Shown: piece by piece, positions 31,628-40,256 of the stretch
Position numbering within the stretch: position 1 is the stretch's first letter
Layout of the letters: each line of letters starts with the position of its first letter
Source: Haloferax profundi
Lineage (GTDB): Archaea > Halobacteriota > Halobacteria > Halobacteriales > Haloferacaceae
Assembly (NCBI RefSeq): GCF_001469865.1
Contig: NZ_LOPV01000118.1
Location: 1 to 51,004, forward strand
Length of the DNA: 51,004 nt
Direction of reading: 5' to 3'
Notes under the pieces: model-generated
What the model saw: only the letters and a program-made list of their open reading frames with translations
Told to the model about the DNA's origin: nothing
The model's database searches: none
Translations under genes and position numbers: made by a program

Positions 31628-33507
31628 GAAAGCAGTTCCGTGACCTCGCGTCCCCCGACGCGGCCCGTGAGACCATCGCGTCGCTCGAACTGACGCCCGA
31701 CACGGAGATGGTCGCGCTCTCGGACGCCCGCGGACGCATCCTCGCCGAACGAATCGACGCCGAGATGGACGTCCCCGGATTCGACCGTGCGAGTATGGAC
31801 GGCTATGCGGTCCGCGCCCGCGACACCTTCGGCGCGGACGAGGCGGACCCCCTCGAACTCGAACTCGTCGGCGAAGTCCACGCGGGAACCGAACCCGACG
31901 TGGAAGTCGAACCCGGAACCGCCGTCGAGATTTCGACGGGGGCGGTCATGCCACCCGGTGCGGACGCCGTCGTCATCGTCGAACGTACCGAAGAACGCGA
32001 CGGCAATCTCGTCGTCTACAAGGCCGTCGCGCCGGGCGACAGCGTGATGCCCGCCGGAACGGATATCGCGGCGGGTGCACGCGCTCTCGGACCGGGCACT
32101 CGCATCACGCCGCGCGAGATTGGCCTCCTCTCGGCGCTCGGACTCGACGAAGTCCCTGTCCGCGGTGCGCCCGTCGTCGGCATCGTCTCGACTGGTGACG
32201 AACTCGTCCGCCCCGGCGAGGACCTTCGACCCGAGGCGGGCCAAATCTACGACGTAAACTCGTACACCATCGCTGCCGGCGTCGAAGACGCGGGTGGCGT
32301 CCCGAAACTCTACCCACACGCCGGCGACGACTACGACGAGATGGAGCGACTGCTCCACGAGGCAGCAGACGAGTGTGACCTCGTTCTCTCTTCGGGGTCC
32401 ACTTCGGCGAGCGCCGTCGACGTCATCTACCAGGTCGTCGAAGAACGCGGCGAACTGCTCCTCCACGGCGTCGCGGTCAAGCCGGGCAAACCGATGCTGG
32501 TCGGCACGCTCGGCGAGGGGAGCGCCTACATCGGCCTGCCGGGGTATCCGGTTTCTGCTCTCACCATCTTCCGAACCTTCGTCGCGCCGGCCATCCGCGA
32601 CGCCGCCGGCCTGCCCGAACCGCGGACCGCGACCATCGAGGGGTCGATGGCCGTCCGCGAGCGATACGCCGAGGGACGGACGCGACTCATGCCAGTCGGC
32701 TTGGTGACTGACGGGTCGGGTGAGACGCTGGTCTACCCGGTGGACAAAGGGTCGGGTGCGACGACGAGTCTGGTCGAAGCGGACGGCGTGGTCGAAGTTC
32801 ACGCCGACGTGGAGTACCTCGCCGAAGGCGAGGCGGTCACGGTCAAACTCTTCTCACCGGACGTTCGACCGCCGGAACTGCTCGGTGTCGGCGAGGACGA
32901 CCCGGCACTGTCGCGTCTCCTCGACCACGTGCCGTCACCGCGATATCTCGCCGTCGGGTCGCGCGAGGGACTCCGGAGACTTCGTGACGGCGTCCCGGAC
33001 GTTGCCGTCGTCGCGGGCGACTCGCGCGGCGACGTGGACGCCGTCGAACTCGGGTCGTGGACCCGCGAGTGGGGACTCGTCGTCCCCGCCGACAACCCTG
33101 CCGACGTGGCGGGCCTCGTCGACCTGGTCGATTCGGACCTTCGGTTCGTCAACCGGGATACGAACTCCGGTCTGCGAACCGAACTCGGGAACGCTGTCGC
33201 CGCCCTCGCGGAGGAACGCGGAGCGACGCGCCACGAACTCGTCGAGGCAATCGTCGGATTCGACAGCGGACTGAAAGCGTTCGAGAGTCCCGCACGCGCC
33301 GTCCTCACCGGGCGGGCAGACGTCGGCCTCGGCCTCCGCGAGACGGCCGACACACTCGGCCTCGAATTCGTGGCACTCGGTGAACAACCGGTTCGTGTCG
33401 TCGCCAACCCGGACCGAACGGACAAACAGAGCGTGCGCCGTTTCGGTGAGTTACTCGCAGACAGTGACGACGTGTTCGAATCGCTCAGCGGGTACGAGAG
33501 CCGGTAA
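31624..33507 (+). CDS. moeA: MoeA (copy 2) with C-terminal substrate-binding-like domain
   Basis: 627 residues. Residues 1-410 are a full MoeA (VPGFDRASMDGYAVRARD, STGAVMPPGADAVVIVE, STGDELVRPGED, SSGSTSASAVDV, GLPGYPVSALTIF). From about 415 on is a second domain with two lobes, LGVGEDDPALSRLLDH, VAVVAGDSRGDVDAVELG, SGLRTELG and LTGRADVGLGLRETADTLG, the PBP-like domain that also occurs alone or fused to MoeA in archaea and is thought to bind molybdate or a related ligand. ATG 31624 overlaps the stop of the first moeA. Two unlike MoeA copies in tandem may serve Mo and W cofactors, respectively; this is inference. Confidence 0.93.
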   Translation: MRKQFRDLASPDAARETIASLELTPDTEMVALSDARGRILAERIDAEMDVPGFDRASMDGYAVRARDTFGADEADPLELELVGEVHAGTEPDVEVEPGTAVEISTGAVMPPGADAVVIVERTEERDGNLVVYKAVAPGDSVMPAGTDIAAGARALGPGTRITPREIGLLSALGLDEVPVRGAPVVGIVSTGDELVRPGEDLRPEAGQIYDVNSYTIAAGVEDAGGVPKLYPHAGDDYDEMERLLHEAADECDLVLSSGSTSASAVDVIYQVVEERGELLLHGVAVKPGKPMLVGTLGEGSAYIGLPGYPVSALTIFRTFVAPAIRDAAGLPEPRTATIEGSMAVRERYAEGRTRLMPVGLVTDGSGETLVYPVDKGSGATTSLVEADGVVEVHADVEYLAEGEAVTVKLFSPDVRPPELLGVGEDDPALSRLLDHVPSPRYLAVGSREGLRRLRDGVPDVAVVAGDSRGDVDAVELGSWTREWGLVVPADNPADVAGLVDLVDSDLRFVNRDTNSGLRTELGNAVAALAEERGATRHELVEAIVGFDSGLKAFESPARAVLTGRADVGLGLRETADTLGLEFVALGEQPVRVVANPDRTDKQSVRRFGELLADSDDVFESLSGYESR

Positions 33508-33520
33508 ACACGGCGCTCGA

Positions 33521-33526
33521 TTTTTT
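33521..33526 (+). terminator. Oligo-T terminator after the moeA genes
   Basis: Six T residues 14 nt after the stop codon of the second moeA. Archaeal RNA polymerase ends transcripts at such tracts. Confidence 0.45.
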
Positions 33527-33596
33527 GGACAGTTTCGTCTCAGAGAATTATAAGATAAGTAGAATGTTTTTATCCTCGTAGTGAGTACGACCTGGT

Positions 33597-34343
33597 ATGT
33601 GTAGCTCCCGGACGGTCCTCCACGTCGACGACGACGCCGACATGCTCGCGCTCTCAGAGGCGACATTTCGGCAACTCGACGCTGTCTCCCTCCTCACCGC
33701 AGAGACTGCCACCGAAGCGCTCCAGGTCCTCTCGTCACACCCAGTGGACTGTGTCGTGAGTGACTCGCTGGTGCTCCCCGACGGCGTCCCACTCGTGGAA
33801 GCAGTTCGAAAGCAGGACGACGAGGTTTCCATCGTTCTGTTCACCGCGAAAGAGTGGTCTGAAGTCGCCGGCACCGCGACCAACGCGGAGGTATCCGAGT
33901 ACGTCCAGAAGGCCGGTCCGGACGACTTTGTCTCGGTCCTTCGACACGTGGACGAACTCGTGTGCGGTTCCGACGCTGAGAAGTCACTCACGAGCGGTCT
34001 CTCGGCAGTCGCCGAAGCCCTCGCTGACCACGAGAGTGCCGCCTCCGAGGCGACGCTTCGTCTCGACCAGGACTGGGAACTCATCGGCCAGTGGCTGGGT
34101 GAAGAGGAACTGGGTATCGTCGTCGTCGAGTCCATCGAGTCACACGCCGGACTTCCGGCTATCGAACACCCACTCTACGAATCTATCGACGCCGACGCAC
34201 TCGAAGCGTTACTCCGGCCGGTCCTCGAAGACGAAGAACGACCCGGCATCGAGGTTCGCTTCCCGTACGGTGACTTCCAATTCGCCATCACGAGTACAGG
34301 CGACATCTTCGCTCGACAGGCACCCGACGAGACGCTCTACTGA
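33597..34343 (+). CDS. Response regulator with HalOD1 output domain
   Basis: 248 residues. The receiver domain 5-120 has Asp11/Asp12 (HVDDDAD), phospho-acceptor Asp56 (CVVSDSLVLPDG), Thr83 (VLFTAKE) and Lys105 (VQKAGPDD). A helical linker (125-160) leads to a HalOD1 domain (165-248): AIEHPLYESIDADALEALL and then VRFPYGDFQFAITSTGDIFA. HalOD1 domains are haloarchaeal outputs of unknown activity, perhaps DNA- or protein-binding. No adjacent histidine kinase. TTTTTATCC (about 33567-33575), 25-30 nt before the ATG, is the probable TATA box. Confidence 0.9.
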   Translation: MCSSRTVLHVDDDADMLALSEATFRQLDAVSLLTAETATEALQVLSSHPVDCVVSDSLVLPDGVPLVEAVRKQDDEVSIVLFTAKEWSEVAGTATNAEVSEYVQKAGPDDFVSVLRHVDELVCGSDAEKSLTSGLSAVAEALADHESAASEATLRLDQDWELIGQWLGEEELGIVVVESIESHAGLPAIEHPLYESIDADALEALLRPVLEDEERPGIEVRFPYGDFQFAITSTGDIFARQAPDETLY

Positions 34344-34409
34344 ACCGATATCTCTTTTCTTGCCGTTCGACGAGTTTTGGGGTTCTCGGTCACACTGGAC
34401 TTCGAGTCG

Positions 34410-35078
34410 TCACACCGACCGGAGGAGTTCGTCGAACGTCTGGACGCGATACTCGCCGAGGACACATCGCCCGCGGTGTTCGGGGCCGTGGCGTTCGACG
34501 TGGACGCCGTCGAGGCCAGCGTTCCACGCCGCGCCGATGTCGCTTTCGCCGTCACCGGCGAGAACGCCGGACGTGCCGCCGTCGGTCATGAGTTTGCCAC
34601 CGAGTCCGAGTTGTGAGATGGCACGCTTGACCGGTGCGGAGTCGGGTTTCCACCCGGTCTCTTCGGTACAGCAGACGACGGTGTCGAACCAGTCGCGGAT
34701 GTCGAGGTGGTCCAACACGGGGTCGGTCAGGAATTGTTGGCAGTGCGTGACGATACCGACCGGTCGGCCGGCGTCGTGGACTGCCTCGACGAGTCGGGCG
34801 GCGTCGTCGTGGAGGTACGTCGCCTCCGCGCGCTTCGACGGGTCTTCTTCGCGGTGGAAGGCAGGCCAGAAGTCGGCCGGGTCGACACCCCACTCGCGGA
34901 GCGTCGGGTCGCGTGCGCCACCGAGTCCGTGCCATATCGTCTCTGCCTCTCGGTCGGTGAACTCGCGACCTAACCGGTCACCGACCCGGTCGAACACGTC
35001 ACGCGTGTACGACCACTCGGCATCGACGAGTGTTCCATCGAGGTCGAACAGCCAGAAGTCGTAGTTGTCGGCGACCAT
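34410..35078 (-). CDS. HAD superfamily hydrolase
   Basis: 222 residues from ATG 35078 (MVADNYDFWLFDLDGTLVD); an ATG 7 codons upstream is possible, but TTTATTA 26-33 nt before 35078 supports the shorter form as leaderless. Motif I is FDLDGTLVD with both Asp, motif II is VGIVTHCQQ (Thr), motif III Lys is in ETGWKPDSAPVKRA, and motif IV is LAGDGESDIGAA. A four-helix cap inserted after motif I makes it a class-C1 cap HAD, like phosphoglycolate phosphatase or beta-phosphoglucomutase. The substrate is unknown. Convergent with the response regulator. Confidence 0.9.
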   Translation of the reverse strand: MVADNYDFWLFDLDGTLVDAEWSYTRDVFDRVGDRLGREFTDREAETIWHGLGGARDPTLREWGVDPADFWPAFHREEDPSKRAEATYLHDDAARLVEAVHDAGRPVGIVTHCQQFLTDPVLDHLDIRDWFDTVVCCTEETGWKPDSAPVKRAISQLGLGGKLMTDGGTSGVLAGDGESDIGAAWNAGLDGVHVERHGPEHRGRCVLGEYRVQTFDELLRSV

Positions 35079-35195
35079 TCGGACAATCCAGTAGGTCATC
35101 TGGTAATAAAGGTCTTCTGCCGACGAGTATCCCCGGTCGCCAGCAGTGTCTCGCCGTCTGTCGGCGGTGTCTCGTCGGTTCCCACCGGCGGGTGC

Positions 35196-35579
35196 TCAGT
35201 CCTCACCCTCCGCCGACTCGACGTGAATCGCGCTCCCGAAGTACTTGTGAAGCACGTCGCGGACCGACTCGGCGTTGAACTCGTCTAACTCGGCGGCGAT
35301 AGCCTCCCGAAGGGTCTCCAAGTCGTCCTCGTCGGTTCGGAGTTCGGCGAACTCACAGGAGACGACCGGAACGTCGACCCACGACTCTGCGAGTTGGCAG
35401 GCGTAGACTGGGTCGTTCACCTCGCCACGCCAGAGTGCGTCACGGAACAGCATCCACCCGGATTCACCGGGTTCCGGTGGGGTGACACGAACGACTGTCT
35501 CGAACTCTTGGGGGTCGGTTCCGACGCCGGGGGCCGTATCCAGTCGAAAGCGCACCCTGAAGACGTATCTGAGTGGCAT
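35196..35579 (-). CDS. LWR-salt protein
   Basis: 127 residues. The motif FRDALWRGEVND with the LWR tripeptide that names this haloarchaeal family is at about 45-56; the N-terminus MPLRYVFRVRFRLD and the C-terminal VRDVLHKYFGSAIHVE are also typical. The family is confined to halophilic archaea and has no known function. It starts 3 nt after the end of the pterin dehydratase gene, so the two are coexpressed. Confidence 0.9.
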   Translation of the reverse strand: MPLRYVFRVRFRLDTAPGVGTDPQEFETVVRVTPPEPGESGWMLFRDALWRGEVNDPVYACQLAESWVDVPVVSCEFAELRTDEDDLETLREAIAAELDEFNAESVRDVLHKYFGSAIHVESAEGED

Positions 35580-35582
35580 CCC

Positions 35583-35858
35583 TCACAACTCGGCGTCGAA
35601 CAGGTCGGCGAGACGCAGGTCCTTCTCGGTGATGCCGCCTTCTTCGTGACTCGTGAGGCGGACTTCGACCTTCTTGTACCGGATGATTATCTCGGGGTGG
35701 TGGAACTCCTCTTCGGCGACTTCGCCGACGCTCGCGGCGAACGCGACGCCGTCGAGGTAGTCGTCGAACTCGTAGACACGGACGATTTCGTCGCCGTCAC
35801 GCTCCCACTCGTCGTTCAATCGCTCGTCGACGTCTGCTGCGGAGAGTACCTCGGCCAT
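35583..35858 (-). CDS. Pterin-4-alpha-carbinolamine dehydratase
   Basis: 91 residues, normal length. EEFHHPEIIIRYKKVEVRLT holds the His-His-Pro catalytic motif, and SHEEGGITEKD contains the second active-site His. The enzyme dehydrates 4a-hydroxytetrahydropterin, usually after an aromatic amino acid hydroxylase; in archaea it also occurs without one and may act on other pterins, such as those linked to molybdopterin chemistry. ATG 35858 is chosen over an ATG three codons upstream. Confidence 0.95.
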   Translation of the reverse strand: MAEVLSAADVDERLNDEWERDGDEIVRVYEFDDYLDGVAFAASVGEVAEEEFHHPEIIIRYKKVEVRLTSHEEGGITEKDLRLADLFDAEL

Positions 35859-35900
35859 ACCAAACATGTCGTTCGGCGAACCGATAAGGATTCGCCCGCG

Positions 35901-36407
35901 TCACGGCGGCGGCGTGACGACACACCGCGGGCCAGTCAGTATCCGCGTCCCACCACGTCCCCGACGGACCCGGCCACTCACCGACACGCGGTCACCTTCG
36001 CCGACGACTATCTGAGCGGTGGTTCGCGCTCCGACTGCGGTTTGCTCTCCGCCCGCGCCGACGAGGACGCCGCTATCGGGCGGGACTCGAACGCGAACGA
36101 CACCGGTTCCATCGTCCAAGCCGAACGGGCGTGTCTCCCGCCCGCTGACTGGCGGGCCTTCGCCCTCGATTTGGACCCACGTACGGAGTGCCGGGCCGTC
36201 GCCGGCGACTTCGGTGACGGTCCCGACGACAGTCGCCCGGTTCGCGCCGGCGAGGTCACAGACTCGTCGTCGCGGTGTCGCCTCGGCGAGGCGGCGGTCA
36301 CGGGACGTGCGGAGTCGAGCGGCGAGTCGCCTGACACCCGAGCGCACCCAGTACGAGACAGCGTTGGAACTCCGCTGGACGCTCCAGTGGTGTGGTGAGA
36401 CGGTCAT
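35901..36407 (-). CDS. Hypothetical protein with OB- or GIDE-like domain
   Basis: 168 residues. The N-terminal 50 residues are rich in Arg (RSGVRRLAARLRTSRDRRL) and hydrophobic positions are few. After residue 55 comes a beta-rich region (ATVVGTVTEVAGDGPALRTW, RPFGLDDGTGVVRVRVPP, VVGEGDRVSVSGRV) that resembles the GIDE/E3 ligase-like domain or an OB fold by pattern (a Gly-X-Asp-Gly-Thr-Gly hairpin and a final GDxVxVxG). Function unknown. It lies downstream of hemA on the same strand with a 79-nt gap. Confidence 0.6.
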   Translation of the reverse strand: MTVSPHHWSVQRSSNAVSYWVRSGVRRLAARLRTSRDRRLAEATPRRRVCDLAGANRATVVGTVTEVAGDGPALRTWVQIEGEGPPVSGRETRPFGLDDGTGVVRVRVPPDSGVLVGAGGEQTAVGARTTAQIVVGEGDRVSVSGRVRRGRGGTRILTGPRCVVTPPP

Positions 36408-36486
36408 CGAAGTGGAATGGCCTCGGCTTGGTACATGAACCTTCGCCGGAGAACAGGTCGAAACAGAACGGTCGTCGTCGCCGCGG

Positions 36487-37872
36487 TCAGTCGTCCGAGA
36501 GTTGCTCGATGACGCGGCGCGGTATCTCGTCTTCGGACGACTCGCCGTCGACTTCGGGGTGGCCTCCCTCAGCGACGTCCCCCAGACGACTGGACGACGT
36601 CGCAGTGTCCGGCACGGAGTAGTCGTCGAATCCGGGGTCGAACAACCGCATCGCCGTCTGGATGGTCGTCCAGTCGTCGTCGCCCGCGGCGTCGCGGAGA
36701 CTCTTCGTCGGCGCGGAGAGTAGTTGCCCGATGAGTGCGTCTGCGAGGGACTCGACGGTTTCGCGCTGTTCGTCGGTCAAGCCACCCTGCGCCTCTAGCT
36801 TCGAGATAGCGGTCGAAACCTCGCGGCGTTTGACGTGTTCTGCCGCCTCGTACATCGAACTAATCGCCTCGTCGGCGCGCTTGCGCTTGTAGGCGGCCAG
36901 CAGGCGGTCGAACTCCTCGTCTATCATCGTCTCGACCTGCTTCGCGGCCTGTTCGCGCTGGGCCGCAGTCCGGTCGGTGACCGTCTCTAAGTCGTCGATG
37001 TCGTGGACGCGGACGCCGTCTACGTCGTCGGCCGCGGGGTCGACGTCGCGGGGTTGTGCGATGTCGATGAGCATCGTCGCACCGGCCGCTTCGAGGTGTG
37101 CCGAGTCGACGACGTAGTCCGGACTGCTCGTCGCGGTGATGACGATGTCGGCGTCGGCGAGCAACTCACCGAGGGAGTCGAGTCCCGCGGCGGCGGTGAT
37201 GCCCGGAATTTCGCGTGACAGATGCGCAGCGTGGGAGACGGTCCGGTTCGCGACGACCAACTCGGACACGTCGACGGACGCGAGTGCCTTTGCGGCGAGG
37301 GTGCCCATCTCGCCTGCGCCGACGACGAGGGCGCGGGCGTCTTCGACGGGGTGCCCCAGTTTCGAGCGAGCGAGTCTGACGGCGGCACTGCCGAGCGAGA
37401 CGGCACCTTCGTTGATGGCCGTCTCGTTGCGGGCGCGTTCGCCGACGTGGATGGCTTTCATCAGCGCATCTTCGAGCATCGGCCCGATGCTGCCGGCGTC
37501 GTGGGCCGCCTCGAACGCGTCCTTGAGTTGCCCGATAATCTGGTCTTCGCCGAGGACGAGCGATTCGAGACCCGACGCCACCCGCATCAGGTGGCGAAGG
37601 CTCTCTTCGTGGTCCATGTGGCGGACGCTCCCGTCTCGAACGTCGGGAGCGAAGTCTTCTAGCGCACGGCGGCCAAGGGTGGCGTCGTCGGTGACGACGT
37701 AGGCTTCTGCTCGGTTACACGTCTGCAGCGAAAACGCCTCCGTGACGCCCTCACACGCGAGCAGTCGGGCGACGACCGTCTCGACGTCGTCGCTCGACGC
37801 GGACTCTATCTCCTGAACGCTCGCCCGGTCGTGGGCGACGCTCACACCAGAGATGACACCCGCGTTTCTCAT
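36487..37872 (-). CDS. hemA: Glutamyl-tRNA reductase HemA
   Basis: 461 residues. SLQTCNRAEAYVV has the catalytic Cys52. NADPH-binding is VVGAGEMGTLAAKALAS; SSGLESLVLGEDQIIGQ type motif (ASGLESLVLGEDQIIGQ) and SVSLGSAAVRLA are also present, and the long spinal helix leads to a C-terminal dimerisation domain. The enzyme reduces glutamyl-tRNA(Glu) to glutamate-1-semialdehyde, the first step of tetrapyrrole synthesis. Its ATG overlaps the end of the upstream precorrin-2 dehydrogenase gene by 4 nt. The acidic C-terminal tail (about 440-461) is typical for halophiles. Confidence 0.97.
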   Translation of the reverse strand: MRNAGVISGVSVAHDRASVQEIESASSDDVETVVARLLACEGVTEAFSLQTCNRAEAYVVTDDATLGRRALEDFAPDVRDGSVRHMDHEESLRHLMRVASGLESLVLGEDQIIGQLKDAFEAAHDAGSIGPMLEDALMKAIHVGERARNETAINEGAVSLGSAAVRLARSKLGHPVEDARALVVGAGEMGTLAAKALASVDVSELVVANRTVSHAAHLSREIPGITAAAGLDSLGELLADADIVITATSSPDYVVDSAHLEAAGATMLIDIAQPRDVDPAADDVDGVRVHDIDDLETVTDRTAAQREQAAKQVETMIDEEFDRLLAAYKRKRADEAISSMYEAAEHVKRREVSTAISKLEAQGGLTDEQRETVESLADALIGQLLSAPTKSLRDAAGDDDWTTIQTAMRLFDPGFDDYSVPDTATSSSRLGDVAEGGHPEVDGESSEDEIPRRVIEQLSDD

Positions 37873-38516
37873 GAATCACCTCGCATTGTGTCTGTAATCA
37901 CGCGCGCTGCCTCTCGTCGGGGGTTTGTATCCGCACTACGTAAAGCCTTCCAAACCGACGGGTCGCGCACGACGGCGCGAATCGCGTCACGGCGTTCGGC
38001 CGGCGAGTGGTCCGCGTCTTTGAGTTCGGCGCGGAGGTCGGCCGTCAATTCGGCCATCGCACCGGCACCGTCGAGTTCGGCTTCGATACGTTCTCGGAGG
38101 TACTTCGACAGCGCCGGACTCGACCCGCCGGTTGTGATGGCCACGGACACAGCCCCGTCGTCTACGGTCGCGGGAACGACGACGCTCCCGGCCTCGCGTT
38201 CGCCACTCCGGTCTGCGCGGTTGACCAGCACACCACGCTCGCGGGCCGATTCGACGATGGCGTCGTTCACCGCGGAATCGTTCGTCGCGGCCACGGCGAG
38301 TGCCGGCGAGAACCGGTCGAACCAGCCGGCCACGTCGTCGGGTCCCGGGGCCGCACGGACGAGTTCGGCGTCGCCGAAGTCCCGGTCTGCGAACTCGGGG
38401 CTCACGACGACGGTTCGGGCCTCGCGGGCGAATCGTCGGGCTTTGCGGGCACCGACAGGCCCGCCTCCGAACACGAGGATTGTCTCGCCGGACAGGTCGT
38501 GAACCAGTGGAATCAT
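37869..38516 (-). CDS. sirC: Precorrin-2 dehydrogenase / sirohydrochlorin ferrochelatase (CysG N-domain type)
   Basis: 215 residues. The NAD-binding motif is ETILVFGGGPVGARKARRF (11-29); RADRSGEREAGSVVVPATV and SVAITTGGSSPALSKYLRERI follow, as in Met8 and SirC. The enzyme oxidises precorrin-2 to sirohydrochlorin and, in the Met8/CysG type, inserts iron. It overlaps hemA by 4 nt (ATGA) and its start is 1 nt from the end of the siroheme decarboxylase gene. Whether it also works as the ferrochelatase cannot be told. Confidence 0.95.
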   Translation of the reverse strand: MIPLVHDLSGETILVFGGGPVGARKARRFAREARTVVVSPEFADRDFGDAELVRAAPGPDDVAGWFDRFSPALAVAATNDSAVNDAIVESARERGVLVNRADRSGEREAGSVVVPATVDDGAVSVAITTGGSSPALSKYLRERIEAELDGAGAMAELTADLRAELKDADHSPAERRDAIRAVVRDPSVWKALRSADTNPRREAARVITDTMRGDS

Positions 38517-38517
38517 C

Positions 38518-39579
38518 TCACTCCGTGTTGGCGTCTGCTCGCTCGTCCAGTCTGATTCCGGTCTTCTTCAAGATTCGGGTCGAGAACAGCGTGTCCCAGT
38601 CGTCGTCGCCGACCTCCCAGTGTTCGCTCATGACCTCACGGACCCGCTCGACGCGGGCGTCGCTCTCTGCTTTCGACCGACCGTGGGTCATCGCGAAGAA
38701 GTTGTACGGCCAGACGCCCTCGTGTCGTGGCCGGCGGTAACAGTGGGTGACGAAGTCGAGCGAGGCGATTTCCGGGCCAACCTCCATCACGATGTCGTCG
38801 GGAACGTTCCAGACGGTCATCCCGTTCTCACTGTACCCGAGGGCGTAGTGGTTCGGGATGACGCCGACGCGGCGAACCTTCCCCTCGACGTCGAAGCGCT
38901 TGATGGTCTCGACGACCCACTCGGTGTCCTGTCCGAGGGCGTCGGCGACGTCGGCGTACGGCGTCTCTGTGACCGGCAGACCGCCCTGAATCTCTAAGAC
39001 CAAGTCGCGCTCGTCCGGGGTGAGCAAGCGCTCGTCGGACGGTTCGACGTCGGGTCCGAGGTGCGAGAGGTCGAGGTCACCGTCGGAGATGGGGCCGTCG
39101 AGGAGGAACTTCGCGCCGACGTGGAACTCGTGGCGCTTGGGCATGTTGTAGGTCGGTTGTCCCGTCTCCGCCTCTATCTCGCCGAGAACCTCGTCGACAC
39201 GTGACTCCGTGGCGACGGAGACGACGAACCACATGTTGAGGTGTGGGTGTTCTCGTTCGTAGTTGTGTGCGACCTCCCGGTGGTCGTTGACCTGCTCGGC
39301 CACGTCGTCGAATCGCTCTGGCGGGGCGTGCATGGCGACGAGCGTCGCCGTTCCGCCGATTTCTTCCGCGTTGACGAGTGCGCCGAACCGCGAGAGGATG
39401 CCTTCTTCGTCCAGTTCACGGATGCGCCGACAGAGTTCCGACGCCGTCACGTCTACGCCGCGGTCACGGAGCGCCTCCGCTGCGGGTTCGAATGGACGTT
39501 CGACGACGGGGAATCCACCCTGAAAGGCGTTGACGATGGCGCGGTCGAGATGAGAGAGGTCCGCGTCCGCCTGTATCAT
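38518..39579 (-). CDS. ahbAB: Siroheme decarboxylase, fused AhbA-AhbB type
   Basis: 353 residues in two homologous Lrp/AsnC-like halves. Half 1 (about 5-170) has HLDRAIVNAFQGGFPVVERP, CRRIRELDEEGILSRFGALV and a ligand-binding RAM half with YEREHPHLNMWFVVS. Half 2 (about 190-345) has TPDERDLVLEIQGGLPVTE, RRVGVIPNHYALGYSENGM and CYRRPRHEGVWPYNFFAMTH. The separate genes ahbA and ahbB in methanogens and sulfate reducers form a heterodimer that decarboxylates siroheme to didecarboxysiroheme. Here both are in one chain, so the heterodimer is covalent. First gene of the operon ahbAB-sirC-hemA. TTTATTC about 30 nt before the ATG supports a leaderless mRNA. Confidence 0.93.
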   Translation of the reverse strand: MIQADADLSHLDRAIVNAFQGGFPVVERPFEPAAEALRDRGVDVTASELCRRIRELDEEGILSRFGALVNAEEIGGTATLVAMHAPPERFDDVAEQVNDHREVAHNYEREHPHLNMWFVVSVATESRVDEVLGEIEAETGQPTYNMPKRHEFHVGAKFLLDGPISDGDLDLSHLGPDVEPSDERLLTPDERDLVLEIQGGLPVTETPYADVADALGQDTEWVVETIKRFDVEGKVRRVGVIPNHYALGYSENGMTVWNVPDDIVMEVGPEIASLDFVTHCYRRPRHEGVWPYNFFAMTHGRSKAESDARVERVREVMSEHWEVGDDDWDTLFSTRILKKTGIRLDERADANTE

Positions 39580-39706
39580 GGGCGTGACTCAGGATGCGAA
39601 GGGAATAAACGACTCGCTTATTCTCACGGGTGTGATTTGGACGATTCGGTCGCTGACGAGTCTGACAGGCCGATATTCTGCCTGTTCAGCGTTCGGAGAA
39701 GTGAGG

Positions 39707-39712
39707 AAAAAA
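39707..39712 (-). terminator. Oligo-T terminator after the DUF5778 gene
   Basis: Six T residues on the minus strand, starting about 5 nt beyond the stop codon of the gene at 39717-40115. Confidence 0.4.
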
Positions 39713-39716
39713 GCGT

Positions 39717-40115
39717 TCAGGGAACGGGCGTGACGCGGTCGACGTGGTCGAGGGATTCGAGGTCCTCGACGATGGCGTCGTGGTCGGCGGTGGCCTCGTA
39801 GTAGAACACGAGGTCGAACGTCCCCTCACGCAGGAGTTGCTGGCACTCCCAGACGAACTCGTCGTCCTCGACGCTGAGGCCCTGGAACTGGTTCGAGGAG
39901 AAGTCGGTGTCGTCGTTGCCGGCGTAAATCCACGCGTCGCCCTTGTCTGCGTGGTCGGAGATGACGTCGTTGATTGCGACGGTCAGTTCCTGCATCTCGA
40001 GGTCCTCGCGACCGCTGAGAGTGGTGTGGACGATAGCGCCGACCAACTCGATGTCACCCGGTTCGAGTAGTGCGAGCGTCCGCTTGTAGAGGTCGTCGTC
40101 GATGGTCTCGCTCAT
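39717..40115 (-). CDS. Haloarchaeal conserved protein (DUF5778-like)
   Basis: 132 residues, very acidic, no membrane helix. The N-terminus MSETIDDDLYKRTLALLEPG and the sequence IELVGAIVHTTL, IYAGNDDTDFSSNQFQGLS match my memory of DUF5778, a small family confined to haloarchaea without known function. Monocistronic, with an oligo-T just after the stop. It is divergent from the cis-prenyltransferase gene with a 141-nt gap. Confidence 0.7.
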   Translation of the reverse strand: MSETIDDDLYKRTLALLEPGDIELVGAIVHTTLSGREDLEMQELTVAINDVISDHADKGDAWIYAGNDDTDFSSNQFQGLSVEDDEFVWECQQLLREGTFDLVFYYEATADHDAIVEDLESLDHVDRVTPVP

Positions 40116-40256
40116 GTGCGTCTCTTCTCGGGGAGGTACAAACGGATGGCGATTCGTCGGTCAGATTCCTCTCGCAGTCGTCGTCACTCCGGCATCCGGT
40201 CTGCCCGGCCGAGACGACCCACAAGACACATAGGCGCTGCATGCAATCGACGGTAC

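Noticed and set aside
31303-32802. 499-codon minus-strand ORF opposite the moeA genes
   Set aside because: Shadow of two clear moeA genes on the other strand.
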